Shown here one piece after another: positions 19,917 through 31,670 of a DNA stretch of 64,000 bases. The translations under genes were made by a program, and so were the position numbers. This DNA is from Skeletonema tropicum (lineage: Eukaryota > Bacillariophyta > Thalassiosirophyceae > Thalassiosirales > Thalassiosiraceae): positions 1,364,001 through 1,428,000 of the forward strand of contig CM074144.1 of NCBI GenBank assembly GCA_037178625.1. The letters are read 5' to 3'. Each line of letters opens with the position of its first letter. Positions within the stretch are counted from its first letter, which is position 1. The notes beneath the pieces were generated by a model. It ran no database searches. It was not told where the DNA came from and saw nothing but the letters and a program-made list of their open reading frames with translations.

Positions 19917-21920
19917 CTACTCCCTCTTTGCGACTACAATTGCACCATGGACATCGCTCCTCTCTGAACCAGTATAGTCATGGCCACCTGTGATAGTACC
20001 TACTGGCACAGTATCAATGGTATTCGTGGTCCTCAATACATCAACGAGCTTTCCAGACATACCACCCTCAGATAGTTCAACAATGCCCACACCTGGGCAG
20101 CTTCCCTGAGCCGCATGGCTCACTGAAACGGGCTTGGGACCACGGAAAGCAATCATGAGGTACTTCCCATCTGGAGTCAACTCCAACAAATCAGGAGCAG
20201 GGTCATTCAGGTGCAAACCATTATCATCTAGCACACTCCTCTTTAGGCAGGGCCCAGAATTGCCTTCACGGCCGCTCTTGCCATCCTTCGACACCAAGTC
20301 GTATGTGTTTACACGTTCTTCCGTAGTAACATCAAACACCTCCATGATATTCTGGATACGATCTACGACGTGTAGGTACTTTCCATCAAGGGTGACGACA
20401 GCACCATGAGAATCACGTCGAGTTGAAATGTTAGGGAGCTGTCCTGAATCGTTTCTATCACTCGTGCCATCGATGTTGCCTCCTGTGTTGGTGTTGGTCG
20501 CATCACTGAAAATCTGCGAGGGAAACGGGGAGTTTTCCTTTGGATCATTAACATTAGTATCAAACTTGGAGTCATCAAGGCCATAAAGTATGAAAGTTGA
20601 CTGAGTTGCCCCAGCAGAACTAGCCGAAACCCCACCATTGAAGAACATGCTTCCCTGTGCTTCAACTCCTCCGCACCCTGCTCCATTGACAATCCTGTTA
20701 CCGTATTCACCAACAATGCGCATGGGAGTTTCGTCTATTTAGTAGGATAAGGAAAGAAGGCAATATGTTAGCCACAACTTCATTCAATTCATCAGAGCAT
20801 GAGCACTATTGATAGAGTACGACAGTGATGAGAAAGGCTCACCAAGTTTTGCCACAAAGAGGCCTCCACCTCCTAGCGTCACATAAACATTGTTGTTAGC
20901 AGATGTAATGGGACAAATTGGGACATTGTTTGGGCGGCAGCCACCCAGAGGCTTTTCGTTAACAGGAATATCATCAATGCAATTCCATTCCTTCCTCTTG
21001 CCTGATGGGGTGAGATTGCCAGTGTCTGTTTGTACAAGCAAACGTAGGTGAAGATTTAAGCAAACAGTGGGTATTGATCGATCTCATTGAAACTTCCATA
21101 GCAAAATATGAGTCTGCAGTGACGACTATGACTTACCTGCTTCATCGTAATCTCCACCTACCGAGCCGATAAGACTATTACCAAAGGCATTTGTTCCATG
21201 GAACGCCGTGGCTTCTGCTTGTAGACTGAAATCTTTTCCTAGATAAACTCCAGCACTTTTGTTGAACACGAGATCGATAATCTTTCCCTTCTTGTCCCTC
21301 GTGACGTCAATGCGTTCAATCATCTTCCCGTGGAGATTATCAACAAGGATTGCCGAGCCATCCGTCGCCCAGTAGCTCATGTGGACACTTCTCTGAGAGG
21401 CATTTCCAGTAGTTGCTGTGACACGGAAGAGGGCAATGGCTTCTTTTGTTTCAGTGTCCAGAACACCAACATACCCACCAGTCGGGGTGAAGATGTTTGC
21501 GGTCACATAACGATTGGAAGGGTCCTTGATGACTCCATGAAGACGACCGAAAGCAGGGAGATCTCCGAGGAGGGTGTCAGTCCCTACCTCCTTCAAATCT
21601 TGAGGGAAGATGTCCAGCAAGTCGCACGGTCCTTCGGTATCTTTGGGCGTACAGCTTAGCGGCTTTGCATCAGCTCCACCAATGACTTGCTCTTGAATGG
21701 AATCTGAGTCCCATATCCACAGGAAGCTTCCCTTTACGCCAGCCGTTGATTCTCCTGCTACGGAGTTGGACTGGTCAGAACCCCACACTTCATAAGCTCC
21801 TCCTTTGTTCTTGCGTCCAGAGGGACGAATGAATTTGGAAGATTTCGCTGCTTCTGCTACAATGGGAGTGGCCGAGAGGAGAGCAACAAGAGCGGTGGCC
21901 GACCATTTTGTTGACTTCAT
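19917..21920 (-). CDS. Secreted beta-propeller-like protein, three exons
   Basis: The rebuilt exons are 21920-21137, 20843-21025 and 19917-20734. They join at GCAG|GTAAGT...AACAG|ACACTGG and CTTG|GTGAGC...AATAG|ACGAAAC, both phase 1, and give 594 aa. The introns are 111 and 108 nt. The N-terminus is a signal peptide (hydrophobic ALVALLSATPIVAEA, cleavage near AEA-AK). The rest has repeated beta-strand patterns of the type GKYLHVVDR, DGKYLMIAF, GGYVGVLDT and VYVTLGGGGLFVAKLG, spaced as in YVTN/NHL-type propellers. Conserved-looking Cys residues (CTPKDTEGPC, CRPNNVPICP, GSCPG) suggest disulfides in an extracellular protein. I cannot name the family. Enzymes of lactonase type share such folds, but no catalytic residues can be assigned. 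Confidence 0.7.
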
Positions 21921-22472
21921 TTTGTTTGTGTTGTTTGAGATAGGAATTCTCTAGAGGAGGCAAGAAAGCGATGAAATCGATTTGGATTTAGTTCTGTTTG
22001 CGTTGGAGTGCTCGAAGGAAGTTCTTTCGAACAAATAATGAGCTCAAAGGAAGACTCTCCCTCTCTCATGCGCTCGATGAGTCTTGCTTCTGCTTACTTG
22101 CCATTCTTGCGGCGGCGCGGCGGGAGGGAAGGATAGGAGGAGTCCGCCAAATAGCACCATTGAATCGAGTCCGCCAAACACCCCCAGTCGGGCGGGCCGG
22201 GCCCTCGATCGACTGCTCACGGAAAATATCTGTCAAGCTTGTTGTGTTTGCATTTACTTGTCTACGATGTGTTGCTGCGTGCTTTGATCTTCAGATATAG
22301 TGCTTATTGTGATCATCATGTCAGGATGTTCTAGCTGATTTCTCAAAATCACAAGCTGGATCATCGAGAGGGTGATAGATGGATAATGAAGTACAAAGAT
22401 TGACATAAAAACGATGAGTACCATAGATTCACTCTGAGATAATATGAAATTCTAAATCATTTAGCCCCTTCT
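21921..22472. other. Intergenic between two minus-strand genes
   Basis: The right half is the probable 3' UTR of the helicase gene, and the left half is the promoter of the beta-propeller gene. A GC-rich patch lies near 22110-22210 with a repeated GAGTCCGCCAA word. No ORF or RNA gene is seen. Confidence 0.4.
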
Positions 22473-25400
22473 TTAGTTGCCTACAGAAATTGCAGCCGAT
22501 TTGATCGCTTCAATGAGTTTGACACATTTCTTTCGCTGGAAGTCCTTCCTGAAAGTCGCCGTGGGGTCGTGCATTGTGTCTGCCGATGGAATGCATAGCT
22601 GATAGAGCCGCTGAAACTCTTTGTTGCTGTGAACCAAGTTACCTGAATTGATCATGTCAGCTGCCTCGTCATACATACCAGCAGAGACGTAGTTTCTGAA
22701 ACAGTCCACTGCCAGACGGAACGTCCCATCAGACTTATGAACCTTGGCAAAAAGTTGGCCAGCATACTGGAAATATTTCTTCTCGTGAGACGTCGGCATA
22801 ACTGGAAGCACCAAGCTATCATCTTCACTAATCCTTTTCGCATACGTCAGTTTAGCGTAGAGCTCAAACATGCGTGCTGTATACTCGTCATTTTCTCCAG
22901 TTTTGAGCAAACAAAAAGCTGCCTTGTTGAGAAAACCGACGTCCCTTGCTTCGAGAAGCTGCTCAGTGATGCTGTAGAGCTTCTCCTTGAATTGCAGTTG
23001 TTGTTTTGTTTTCGACGTCAACTTCTTCTCGTCAACGTTTTCAATCTCGGTGAAAGAGAGATATGCGAGAGTTTGGTTCATCCTCTTTGTGTCGCCTGCC
23101 TTGTCAAAGCATTTCGCAGCCAATCTCAAGCAAGAATTTTGCCTGTCGCCCTCTGCCTTTTCAAGATAGTATTCGCCTCTGTTCTTCCAATCTTCGATTG
23201 TGTCTTTGGCACCGAAGACTCGCACGCTGGATAAACTCCCCTCTCTGTTCACTACATCAACAACAGCTCTCCTTCGGAAATAATTGAACATGGGACGGCT
23301 CAGCTCGGAATCAGTCTCTGCAATGAAAACATTCACTCGAGCTCGCGTGATAGCAGTGTAGAGCATCTTCAGCTCCACCTCAAGTATTTTATGCGCATTG
23401 ACATCAAAGTCAAGGTGACGCGTATCAGTCAGGAGAGGACTCTCCCAGTCATACTTCTGGACCCCTGAACCCGCAACTGTTGCATCCGCGTAGTACGCTT
23501 TGATATCATCTTCCGTGTAGTTCGAAACGATACGCCACAAATCTTCCGCTGGAGAATCCGAAAAGAAGTTGTAGAGCAAGACATCATCGAATTCTAAACC
23601 TTTTGATTCTTGCACCGTCATTACCCAGTCGGGGTCAACACCAAACTCGTCTGGTAGAGCCTTTTTCGCCTCTTCAGATCTCACAATCACTACTTGGTGT
23701 GCACCAAATTCAATACGGGATGTCTCTCGTTTCGAGCCATCCAACATGAGAACAAGTTCTTCAGTGCTCGTCACATCCATAATCACTGGCTTCGGACCAT
23801 TGAAGAGACCAAGATCTGGTGGAAGCCTGTCGAGAGAATTCCCAAAGAAATGATACATCAACTCAACAACACAAGCAGCCAATCGAAGCACGCCAGCATG
23901 TGAACGGTAATTGTGTGTAAGCTGAAGTAAATCAGGCTTTGTGCCACCAAAGTGCTCGAAGAAGATCTGCCTGACATCAGTGAATCTAAAATCAACGCCC
24001 TGAGAAATGCTCTGAGCAGTGTCACCTGCTAGGAAGAGATTGTTTGGGTCTCGGCATAGCATGGCTAAAATGTATAGCTCAGATTGAGTAAAGTCTTGAA
24101 CCTCATCAACGAAAAGCGAATCCACGGGCAATAGAGTCACTCCTTGCACCGCCAAAGAATCAATGTCACCTCGAGACAATCGAGATACTCGACTTGCAAT
24201 GTTGTGAACAAGATCGCCCTCATCGTAGAAACCACTCTCCTTCTTCAGCTTATCGTACTTCTCAAAGATTTCATATGCTTCGCGCCTCTGCATCTCGTCC
24301 AATCTCGACTCCTTCTTGCCCAAGGCTAAATATTCGTCAAGAGAAAGGTATCGATCCTGAGCTGATCTGTCTTCATTGTCACCAATATGTAGCGAAGCGA
24401 TTGAACCCTTAATGAAAGACTTAATCTCTCTCCATACGATTGCCTCGTTCAAAGATGATCTTCTAGAGCCTCGGAGTTTTCTCTTCCAAAGCTTGAGGAA
24501 CTTGTGAAAAGTCATTTCCTCTCGCCCATCAGTAGATACAAACTCGTCTACTTCTCTCCCTGTCAAATAATCTTCAATACCCTTGGTAACAGAATCCTTC
24601 TCCTTGCGAGTATCGACTCGTTTCTTGAGCTCGAACTGGGTGAAGAATGGTTCTCCAGGGAGGACAACATCAAGAGCCTCAAGCCATTCACTTGAAGTGA
24701 GAAACTCGGGCTTCTCGGCGTCAGTGATCGTAGACCAATCAGGTTCAATCGCTCCTGGGTCATTTGTTTCGATACGTTTCCTCCAGGCTCTTCCCATGTT
24801 GTTAAATGATCGCTGCACCTCACGGCAAAGCACTTCATTCTTTGTCAAAAACATTTGTTTCGGGCGTGTGCCTTGTTGACGATACTCGTGGTATTGGGCC
24901 CACATTCTGAAAACCAAGCACGTCGTTTTTCCAGTCCCACTGCGTCCCATCAACAACAGAGACTTGGGAGTTTCGGATCTATGGTGAATGATTTCATGCT
25001 CCTTTGGCCCAGGTGTGAAAGGGAGATCCATGTTGTCTTTCCCATCTAGCAACATCTTCACGGCTCCTTCATTCAGCTCGTAGAACTTGAGAAGAGTATA
25101 TTGACGTGGATCATCACTCGCTGGATCAAAGTGTTTCGACTTTCCGTTGGTAGCTTCATCTCGACCAGTTCCACTAACCGAGACTTCTTGGCTCATGGCA
25201 AAATATTTGGGGACCCTAATACCATCGCTGTTCGGTGCATCCTCTTCCTCATTATTGCTATTGGACGACTGATCATGTGCCTTCTTATCGATTTCAGCCC
25301 AGATTGCACAGTCCTCCCCACGCTTGTGTGACTTCTCAATGCGTTCAATAGTCTGATCAATAGCACGAGAGAGATTATCATGATCAAGAACAATATCCCA

Positions 25401-28400
25401 CACCCGGACCACCTGCTCGCAAACATTGTTACCCTTACTCGAACGACGCGGTGAGAATGCAAGTGCAACCTCCCAAATAATTCGACTCGCCGAGTCAATC
25501 TTGGTCTCGTAGAGGTTGATCTTCTTACCGAAATTCGTTCTACCATTCGATCTCAAATGCTTACAAAGGACGTAGGGCCATCGTCCAGTCGACAACATCA
25601 TCAAACGTCGAATGACACGCTCACACAGGGCCCTGTCCTTCTTGATGTGACGACGGAAAAACTTGTGTGCGTGTTCCGTAATGTCAATAATCCACGGAGA
25701 TAAACTATCCCACTTGAGCAAATCAATCCCAGTTTCAATATCAGCGAGAGCATCTTCTGTCTCACAGGATGTCAAGGCTGCCACTAGTTGGTCAGATGAT
25801 AGAGTTTTCTTCTTCTTCTTGGATGACGCGGCAAGAATGGCATTCGTCCTCTCATCATTGGTATTACCCCCATCATTGGCATCTGCCTCTCCATCATCAT
25901 CATCATCATCCTCATTATCAAATTGATCAAATCCACCATTATCCTTTGGAGCCTTCGTTTCAAACTCCTTCAATAACTCCGTATACCACTGATACGTCGC
26001 CGTAATCTTTTGACCCTGAATCGACATGGCAGCCAACTTCCGTTCCATCTCCTCCTTTGCCTTTCGTTCCATCTCCTCATTGGTCTCATCATTCTCCTCT
26101 TCCTCATCATCCTCCCCCTTTCGTATCGGAACACCATTGGCATCCAATTCTGTAGTAGTCCCCCCAATAATCTTCCCCGATGGTAATGATGCCATACGTG
26201 CCTGCTTCTGCTTCTGCTGCGACTTTAACTTCATAAAATCCTTAAAGGCCTGATTGACCGCCTCGGTAACATCCTTCTTGGCCCGCTTCCCAAGACAATC
26301 TTGCATATGAGTCAATACCAACTTGTTATCCGTCTTGGATTCCAATTTAATCTTGCAAGAGGAGGATATTGTTCGGGCGGTATTATTATTGAATGGATCG
26401 GATCGATCCTTTTCTAAATTGAGAAAGAGGGTGGAGATGGATTTGGCGGTAAAGGTGAGTTGCTGTTTGGCGGTGAGGAGGACGGTAATATCCTCTTGAC
26501 GTACTCCTCCTCCCTTGTTGTTCGATGATGATGACGATGATGATGAAAATGCCTCGAGGACTTGACTAGCATGTGTCGTAAAGAAGGCAAGTGACTCGGG
26601 TGATTTGAGTGCCGCCTTGAGAATTTGTGAACTGGACATATCATCAAGTAGACACCATAATGGTTCATTGTCATGAGTTAGATTGAACAACCCATCGAGA
26701 GCCTGTGTCTCCGTAGTCACCTTGAACAACCCACCCTGTTTGGGTTCCTCAAATTTGGGAATGTGATCATGGACACGAATACCAATTTTTTGTGCCACCC
26801 GATCGGCTAATTTGCGATATCGTGCATAGGACATGTTGCGATTATCCTGCAGTAATTGTTCGGCGGCGCGACGTTGTTCCTCCTCTTCGGCACGTTGAAT
26901 TGCCGCAATCTCCTCTGGTGAGAGTGGTACCTCCTTCTTCTTCTTTTTCTTCTTCCTCTTTTTATTGGCAGTGGTGGTGGTGGTGGTAGGAGTATTGACT
27001 TTACCCGGGGCAGTGGTAGGTGTCGCCCTATTCTGAGCAGCAGCAGCAGCAGATACAGCCTCATTCTTCTTCCTCGTCTTTCTCGCCGCCGCAAACTCCT
27101 TCGCCACACGACGTTTCGCCACCAAATCTGGCATGGAATCATCATCATCATCATCATCATCTGAGGAGGAGGAATTGGACGAATGACTTGATTCATCTCT
27201 CCCAACGAGATTGGGCATGTCATCGGATGTTCCACTACCGGAGGATTGATCATCATCGTCATTATTGTTGTTGTTGTGAAATTCATAATCCACCTCTTCG
27301 CTACCAGAAGAGGAAGATACATCCTCATCATCATCCTCTGAATACGAATCTGAATGGACACTAATTTCTTTGGGTGGAGTGACTGGATTCTTGACTCTAT
27401 TTTGATGATTGAATGTATTATTATTTCTCTTTGCATTGAAATCATTGCGACGTGCATCATGGTACGATGATGCAGAGGAAGAGGAGGATGAGTCAGATGA
27501 AGAAGAAGAGGAGGAGTCGGATAAATCATCGGAATCTCTGGAGGAGGTGGTGGAGTCACTATAAAGATGATGATGAAGAAGAAGAATAGAGAGATATTGT
27601 GAGTAAAATATATATTTGTCATCGGGTGGAATGTTTTGTCAATCTGACGGTAAATGAACATCTTTGCCTCCCTCCAAGCAATGCGCAGCAAAATAAATCA
27701 TTTCCTTCCTACAATATATATAAATGATACTCACTCTCTTTCTGCCAATGGAGGAATGGAAGCATCGTCATCATTATCACTACTATCATCATTCCCCTTC
27801 TTCTTCTTCTTCTTTTTCTTTTTATTCTTCTTTTTATCCCTCTGACCCAATGGTGGCGGTCCACCACCACCACTACTGCCATTATTCCTATCCATTCGAT
27901 TTCCACCCCGTGCAGTTAGTGGTGGTGGTCCTTCACTACTACTACTATCACTATCACTACTATCTGATGAATCATCACCTCTCCTAGTATTCATAAATGG
28001 AGGAGGATCACTATCATCATCGTCATCGTCACTACTACTATCCTCCATCATGGATGACGGTTTGACCCACTTTCCATTCACCTTCTTTCCCCTCCTTCTC
28101 TTTTGTTCCATGGAGTTTGTATCCACCACGACAATCTCGACTGTATCACCACTTCTCCACCCCAATTTCTCCGGAGTGTCATTTGGTAAAATGATTTTGC
28201 CTTGTTGGACATCTTGATATTGAAAATCGTCGGATGTGGCGTTCCATCCTCCCGATTGTTGATTATTGTTGTTGTTATTGCTATTATAGACTTTTAGGTA
28301 GGATTCGGAAACCTTGGAGAAGATTGTGGTGGGACGTACTTTGACAGTGTGTGCGGTGGAGGTTGTGGAGTGTTTTAGTTTGAGAATGATTTGATTAGTA

Positions 28401-28531
28401 TTGAGAGGAGTGCCACCGTCATTGTTACTGTTGTTGGGAGAGGGTGAATTTTTTGCGGATGGTGGGGAGGAGGAGGATTTGTTGGTGGTGTTTTTTGCAT
28501 TGTTTCGCTTCTTCTTTTTGTTGGGCGGCAT
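22473..28531 (-). CDS. TRANK1-like UvrD-family SF1 helicase, two exons
   Basis: Exon 1 (28531-27735) and exon 2 (27558-22473) join through a 176-nt GT-AG intron (AGAGA|GTGAGT ... TTTATAG|TGACTCC), restoring one GAT codon and giving 1,960 aa. Exon 1 holds a beta-grasp/ubiquitin-like stretch (IILKLKHSTTSTAHTVKVRP ... RSGDTVEIVVVD, about residues 45-130) and acidic and poly-Lys runs. The helicase core is clear: Walker A LLMGRSGTGKTT (about 1135), DEVQD (about 1416), LAGDTAQSI, LTHNYRSH, VQESKGLEFDDV and LYTAITRARV, which are motifs I-VI of UvrD/TRANK1-type helicases. The C-terminal approximately 350 residues are helical repeats (KCFDKAGD, AYLSFTE) like the TPR part of TRANK1. It probably acts on DNA or RNA in the nucleus; the substrate is unknown. 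The frame beginning at 27293 starts with GTG and is not the gene start. Confidence 0.8.
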
Positions 28532-29659
28532 TGTTGTTATTGTTGGATTATTCTTCCTTTATTGGAGGTGTCTTGGTGTGCTCGTTGGTTGAATTGTTGG
28601 TATTGAAGCAATGTTGATACCAGGATCGCTTTGTTCTTCATTGACGTCGCCGGATACTTTTGATGTGGAAGTGCCGGACGGAGCGGAGATGGAGCGCGCC
28701 ACTTCCAGGTCGGGTTTTCTCGCTCCGTTACTTCTTTTACTCCGCACATACACGTGTGTGTGTGTGAAACCAACACTTAACAATACATGCAAGTGGAGGA
28801 GACACCGACCGACGGCATCGCATATTGGTTACCTTTGAGTTTACTTTTGTTGTGTGTAGTGAAATTCGACCACCAGTCGTGATTTCAGATAGAACATTCT
28901 TGATCTTATTGTTGGCCAATCTCTATGTCTACCGGGCATAAGCATACTTAAGTCATTTCCCTGACTGAAATCCTCTTTCCGGATTCGTAATGGGTCTCAC
29001 TCAATTTCATATTGACCATATTGATATCCGATCTGTTGCGGTCAATATGCATGCTATATAAGTTTAAGCGCGGATGCAAATGAGAATATGATTTGGCAAC
29101 ATTGTTGCAAGAAGTAATGACCAGCACTACCAGGCAGCGTCTCTTGAGCGTTTTAGAAAGTCAGGTACCTATATACTTGATTAGAGTCCAGCTCGAAAGT
29201 ATAGGTTTGTTTGACTGTGTCAATGTCATTTTTGACTTGCGAATGAACGTAGTAGTATAGTAGAGGAAATACATCATGGTGGATCTCCGCTTCAAACATC
29301 CACAATAATTTCGTGCGTGTGCGTAGGATGTTTGTCATCGTAACCTTATGAAATAATGTGCAATCCGACGGTACTTAGGTGCTAAGTAGATGACATGTAA
29401 GTATGTACTGAAGTCGGCATGTGCAATGAAAAACTTAACGTCTCGAAACCACGGTAAGTCAATTCAGTACCGCTCGGGAACATTGAGTACCATCAATTCT
29501 TTCTTTCACAACTTTGTCGACCTCGCTCAACAAACTGCCTCTAACTCACCGAGACAGACTGAAGTAAAACTATTCAACGACGACACCTGCCATGGAGAAT
29601 CTTCATCGTTGACAAGTTGACACAAAACGCGCAGTGCTTTTCCTGCAAAGCAAAAAATG
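28532..29659. other. 1.1-kb intergenic region upstream of the helicase gene
   Basis: No convincing coding sequence. CTATATAAG near 29053 follows an AT-rich stretch and could be a core promoter for an unrecognised plus-strand transcript. A repeat of the type AGTACCGCTCGGGAACAT lies near 29467 and recurs near 31467. Confidence 0.4.
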
Positions 29660-29731
29660 TTCTCCCACGGCGATTCGAACGCCGGCTGGTTGATTCAAAG
29701 TCAACAGTGCTAACCACTACACTATGGGAGA
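29660..29731 (-). tRNA. tRNA-Gln(UUG)
   Basis: The minus strand folds as a full cloverleaf. It has a 7-bp acceptor stem TCTCCCA/TGGGAGA, a D arm GTGT-AGTGGTTA-GCAC, an anticodon arm GTTGA-CTTTGAA-TCAAC with anticodon TTG, a 4-nt variable loop, a T arm CGGCG-TTCGAAT-CGCCG, and discriminator A. CCA is not encoded and there is no intron, as is common in eukaryotic nuclear genes. The A box (TAGTGTAGTGG) and B box (GTTCGAATC) are internal. A T6 run just downstream (29652-29657 on the minus strand) fits Pol III termination. UUG reads CAA/CAG, that is glutamine in the standard code. Confidence 0.93.
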
Positions 29732-30092
29732 CTATGATTTTCTTGCTGCGAAGAAAATAGTGTTACTTTATAAAGTTAATAAAATTTAGAAATAAGTGCT
29801 TTCCGTCTACATCATGTCATACTCATCACGACGGTTCGGCGACCATTACCGTCTCTTCAACTTTTTTTCGAAAAAGTCCAAGATGAAGAGGAGAATTGGA
29901 TTTCATGATAGATGATGATGAGTGCATTGATTTTAGAGTTAGAGGATAGAGATAGTAGGTTTAGGCATTAGAGAGATAAGTTAAATATAATGCGATCAAA
30001 TAATATTCAGCTTGCAATGTTCAGGACCGTTCTGAGGTCTTCAAAATGTAAATGCCATACCCTAAACCTTGCATATGACAATAATTTCACAT
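29732..30092. other. Spacer with a MITE-end-like motif and a permease 3' relic
   Basis: CACGACGGTTCGGCGACCATTACCGTCTCTTC at about 29827-29857 resembles the ends of the nested MITE at 40744-40961. The segment 29880-29985 is the reverse complement of the 3' flank and last codons of the permease genes downstream of F-box copies B-D. This includes a frame GAATTGGATTTCATGA that equals the permease ending ENxIS-stop. Confidence 0.6.
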
Positions 30093-31298
30093 TCAGTAAT
30101 TCTCACACAGACGGCGGAACTCCTCAGCATTGGGCGGAGAAAGATAATATCCTCGAAAATGGTAGGATACATTCTGCTCTACAAGCTGTAACTCACTAGT
30201 GTAAGCCTCGTAGTCGTCACTTCCACTCATTGACTCTGGATCCAGCCAGTTGATCTCGCACGAGAGTTTCCGATCGGAAGTACACCAACTCCATCCAAAA
30301 CGTGATCCGGCTCGAACAAATCGCAAGTAAAGTGGAGGGTGGAGGAGGAGAATTCTATATTCGGATTCGTACCAGTACCAATCAGGAGAGTCTCGTGAGA
30401 GACACCAGCCAAAAGCACGTGAGAGGCCATTCCAATCACCGAATAAAGTTGGTCTGCGCTGAAGTAGACAATGAATGGCGTGCATGAAACCAGGCACTTC
30501 AGCAACACTCTGAAACTCATACCGCCAACCACCATGGACACTGCTTGGGAGTACGAGCCGCTTCAGAGCTGGAAAATCGCACTCACGGATGTCCCTGATA
30601 TCCCCTGTTACGGAAGTTTCACCCAGATTCAACATCTCCAGCTGTCGAAAGTCAGCTAGATCCATGAAGTTTCCTCCAACATGATTACAATATTCAATGC
30701 TTACTCTTTCGAGGGTACCTCTTTGCACTCTCAAACTATTGATATTGCCAGTCAAGTATGGATTTTCCGAGCAATACAACTCTTTGAGCTGTGGCAATCC
30801 TGATAACATTTCAAGATCCCACTTCAGATATTCACATTTGATAATATGTAATTCTTGAAGAGATGGAAAATCGAAGAGGAGAGGGTATCTTCCGTTCAAC
30901 AGCCCATCACCATGAATATGCAACACACGCAACCTTCTAAACCTGGATATGATATTGACGTCATGAGTGATCAAGTTGGCAGTGCGACGAGCATACCTTT
31001 CGTCTGGATCATCGCCATTGGAGTAAAAATGCCCTCCTTCGAGATCATGAAGCGAGATCCGCTGCAAATTGGGTATCGCAGTAGACATCACTCTCATAGC
31101 ATTGTAGGATCTCTTGCTGTCGACAATCAAGGAGGAATTAGCGATAGCTTTCATCGCGGCCGCTCTCCATGTTGTGCATACTCGAGCACGCATGATATCT
31201 TTCGGTTCGAGGAAGCTGAATATGATTGCAACCTCATCTGTCCCCACTTCTTCAGCGCTCGAGGCAGCAGTGGTACGGGCAAGGCTCAGCTCTTCCAT
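30093..31298 (-). CDS. F-box/LRR-like protein, copy A
   Basis: The 401-aa protein starts at ATG 31298 (MEELSLARTTAASS). I chose this start because it lines up with the start of copy B (MEQMSLALTTAAA); the frame is open further upstream to a TTG at 31430 and includes ATGs near 31400. Residues about 18-50 (EVGTDEVAIIFSFLEPKDIMRARVCTTWR) match an F-box: L/I-x-x-IF-x-FLEPKDIMRA-x-VC-x-x-WR. Residues about 75-270 are irregular leucine-rich repeats (LPQLKELYCSENPYLTGNI, VTGDIRDIRECDFPALKRL). The C-terminal approximately 120 residues form a conserved Trp-rich family-specific region (FGWSWC, CEINWLDPE, YYLSPPNAEEFRRLCENY). F-box/LRR proteins usually select substrates for SCF ubiquitin ligases, so that role is inferred. 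It diverges from the SNF2 gene to its right and shares flanks with copies B-D. Confidence 0.7.
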   Translation of the reverse strand: MEELSLARTTAASSAEEVGTDEVAIIFSFLEPKDIMRARVCTTWRAAAMKAIANSSLIVDSKRSYNAMRVMSTAIPNLQRISLHDLEGGHFYSNGDDPDERYARRTANLITHDVNIISRFRRLRVLHIHGDGLLNGRYPLLFDFPSLQELHIIKCEYLKWDLEMLSGLPQLKELYCSENPYLTGNINSLRVQRGTLERVSIEYCNHVGGNFMDLADFRQLEMLNLGETSVTGDIRDIRECDFPALKRLVLPSSVHGGWRYEFQSVAEVPGFMHAIHCLLQRRPTLFGDWNGLSRAFGWCLSRDSPDWYWYESEYRILLLHPPLYLRFVRAGSRFGWSWCTSDRKLSCEINWLDPESMSGSDDYEAYTSELQLVEQNVSYHFRGYYLSPPNAEEFRRLCENY

Positions 31299-31670
31299 CT
31301 TTTGCTTTTGAGTGGTGCGGTTGTCAGTCAATCTTGATTGGGGCAGAATGATTATATGAGTGCTCTGTTCTGAGAGAGGGTATGAGCTGAGGTTCATCAT
31401 TGCACTGTTTGTTTGATCAGCATGATTCAATTTGTATCATGATAGAGTGTCGGGAGAAAGTTTCAGTACCGCTCGGGAACATCAATTCTTCTTACATCAT
31501 TTTTCAAACTTCGTGCCGACCTCGCGCTCGCTCACAAAAACTGCCGCACGCAACGAACTCTTCGCTCAATGGTTTCCGTGGCTCAATCAATAATTCAGTT
31601 CACCTCTAATTACTGATCTGTTCTCTAGAGAGACTATTTAAGGTAAGACTACAGTCATGCTAACGACACC
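31299..31670. other. Shared promoter region of F-box A and the ERCC6L-like gene
   Basis: The F-box side carries the word TCATCATTGCACTGTTTGTTTGATCA, which is conserved in front of copies B-D. The other side has ACTATTTAAGG at about 31632, a possible TATA-like element 30-40 bp before the SNF2 ATG. A repeat also found near 29467 lies at 31465-31550. Confidence 0.45.

Noticed and set aside
27291..27293. Helicase start at 27293
   Set aside because: The codon is GTG. The frame continues upstream to a splice acceptor at 27559 that joins in phase to exon 1.
26400..28000. Plus-strand Ser/His/Pro-rich frames opposite the helicase gene
   Set aside because: They are shadows of Asp/Ser-codon repeats on the coding strand.
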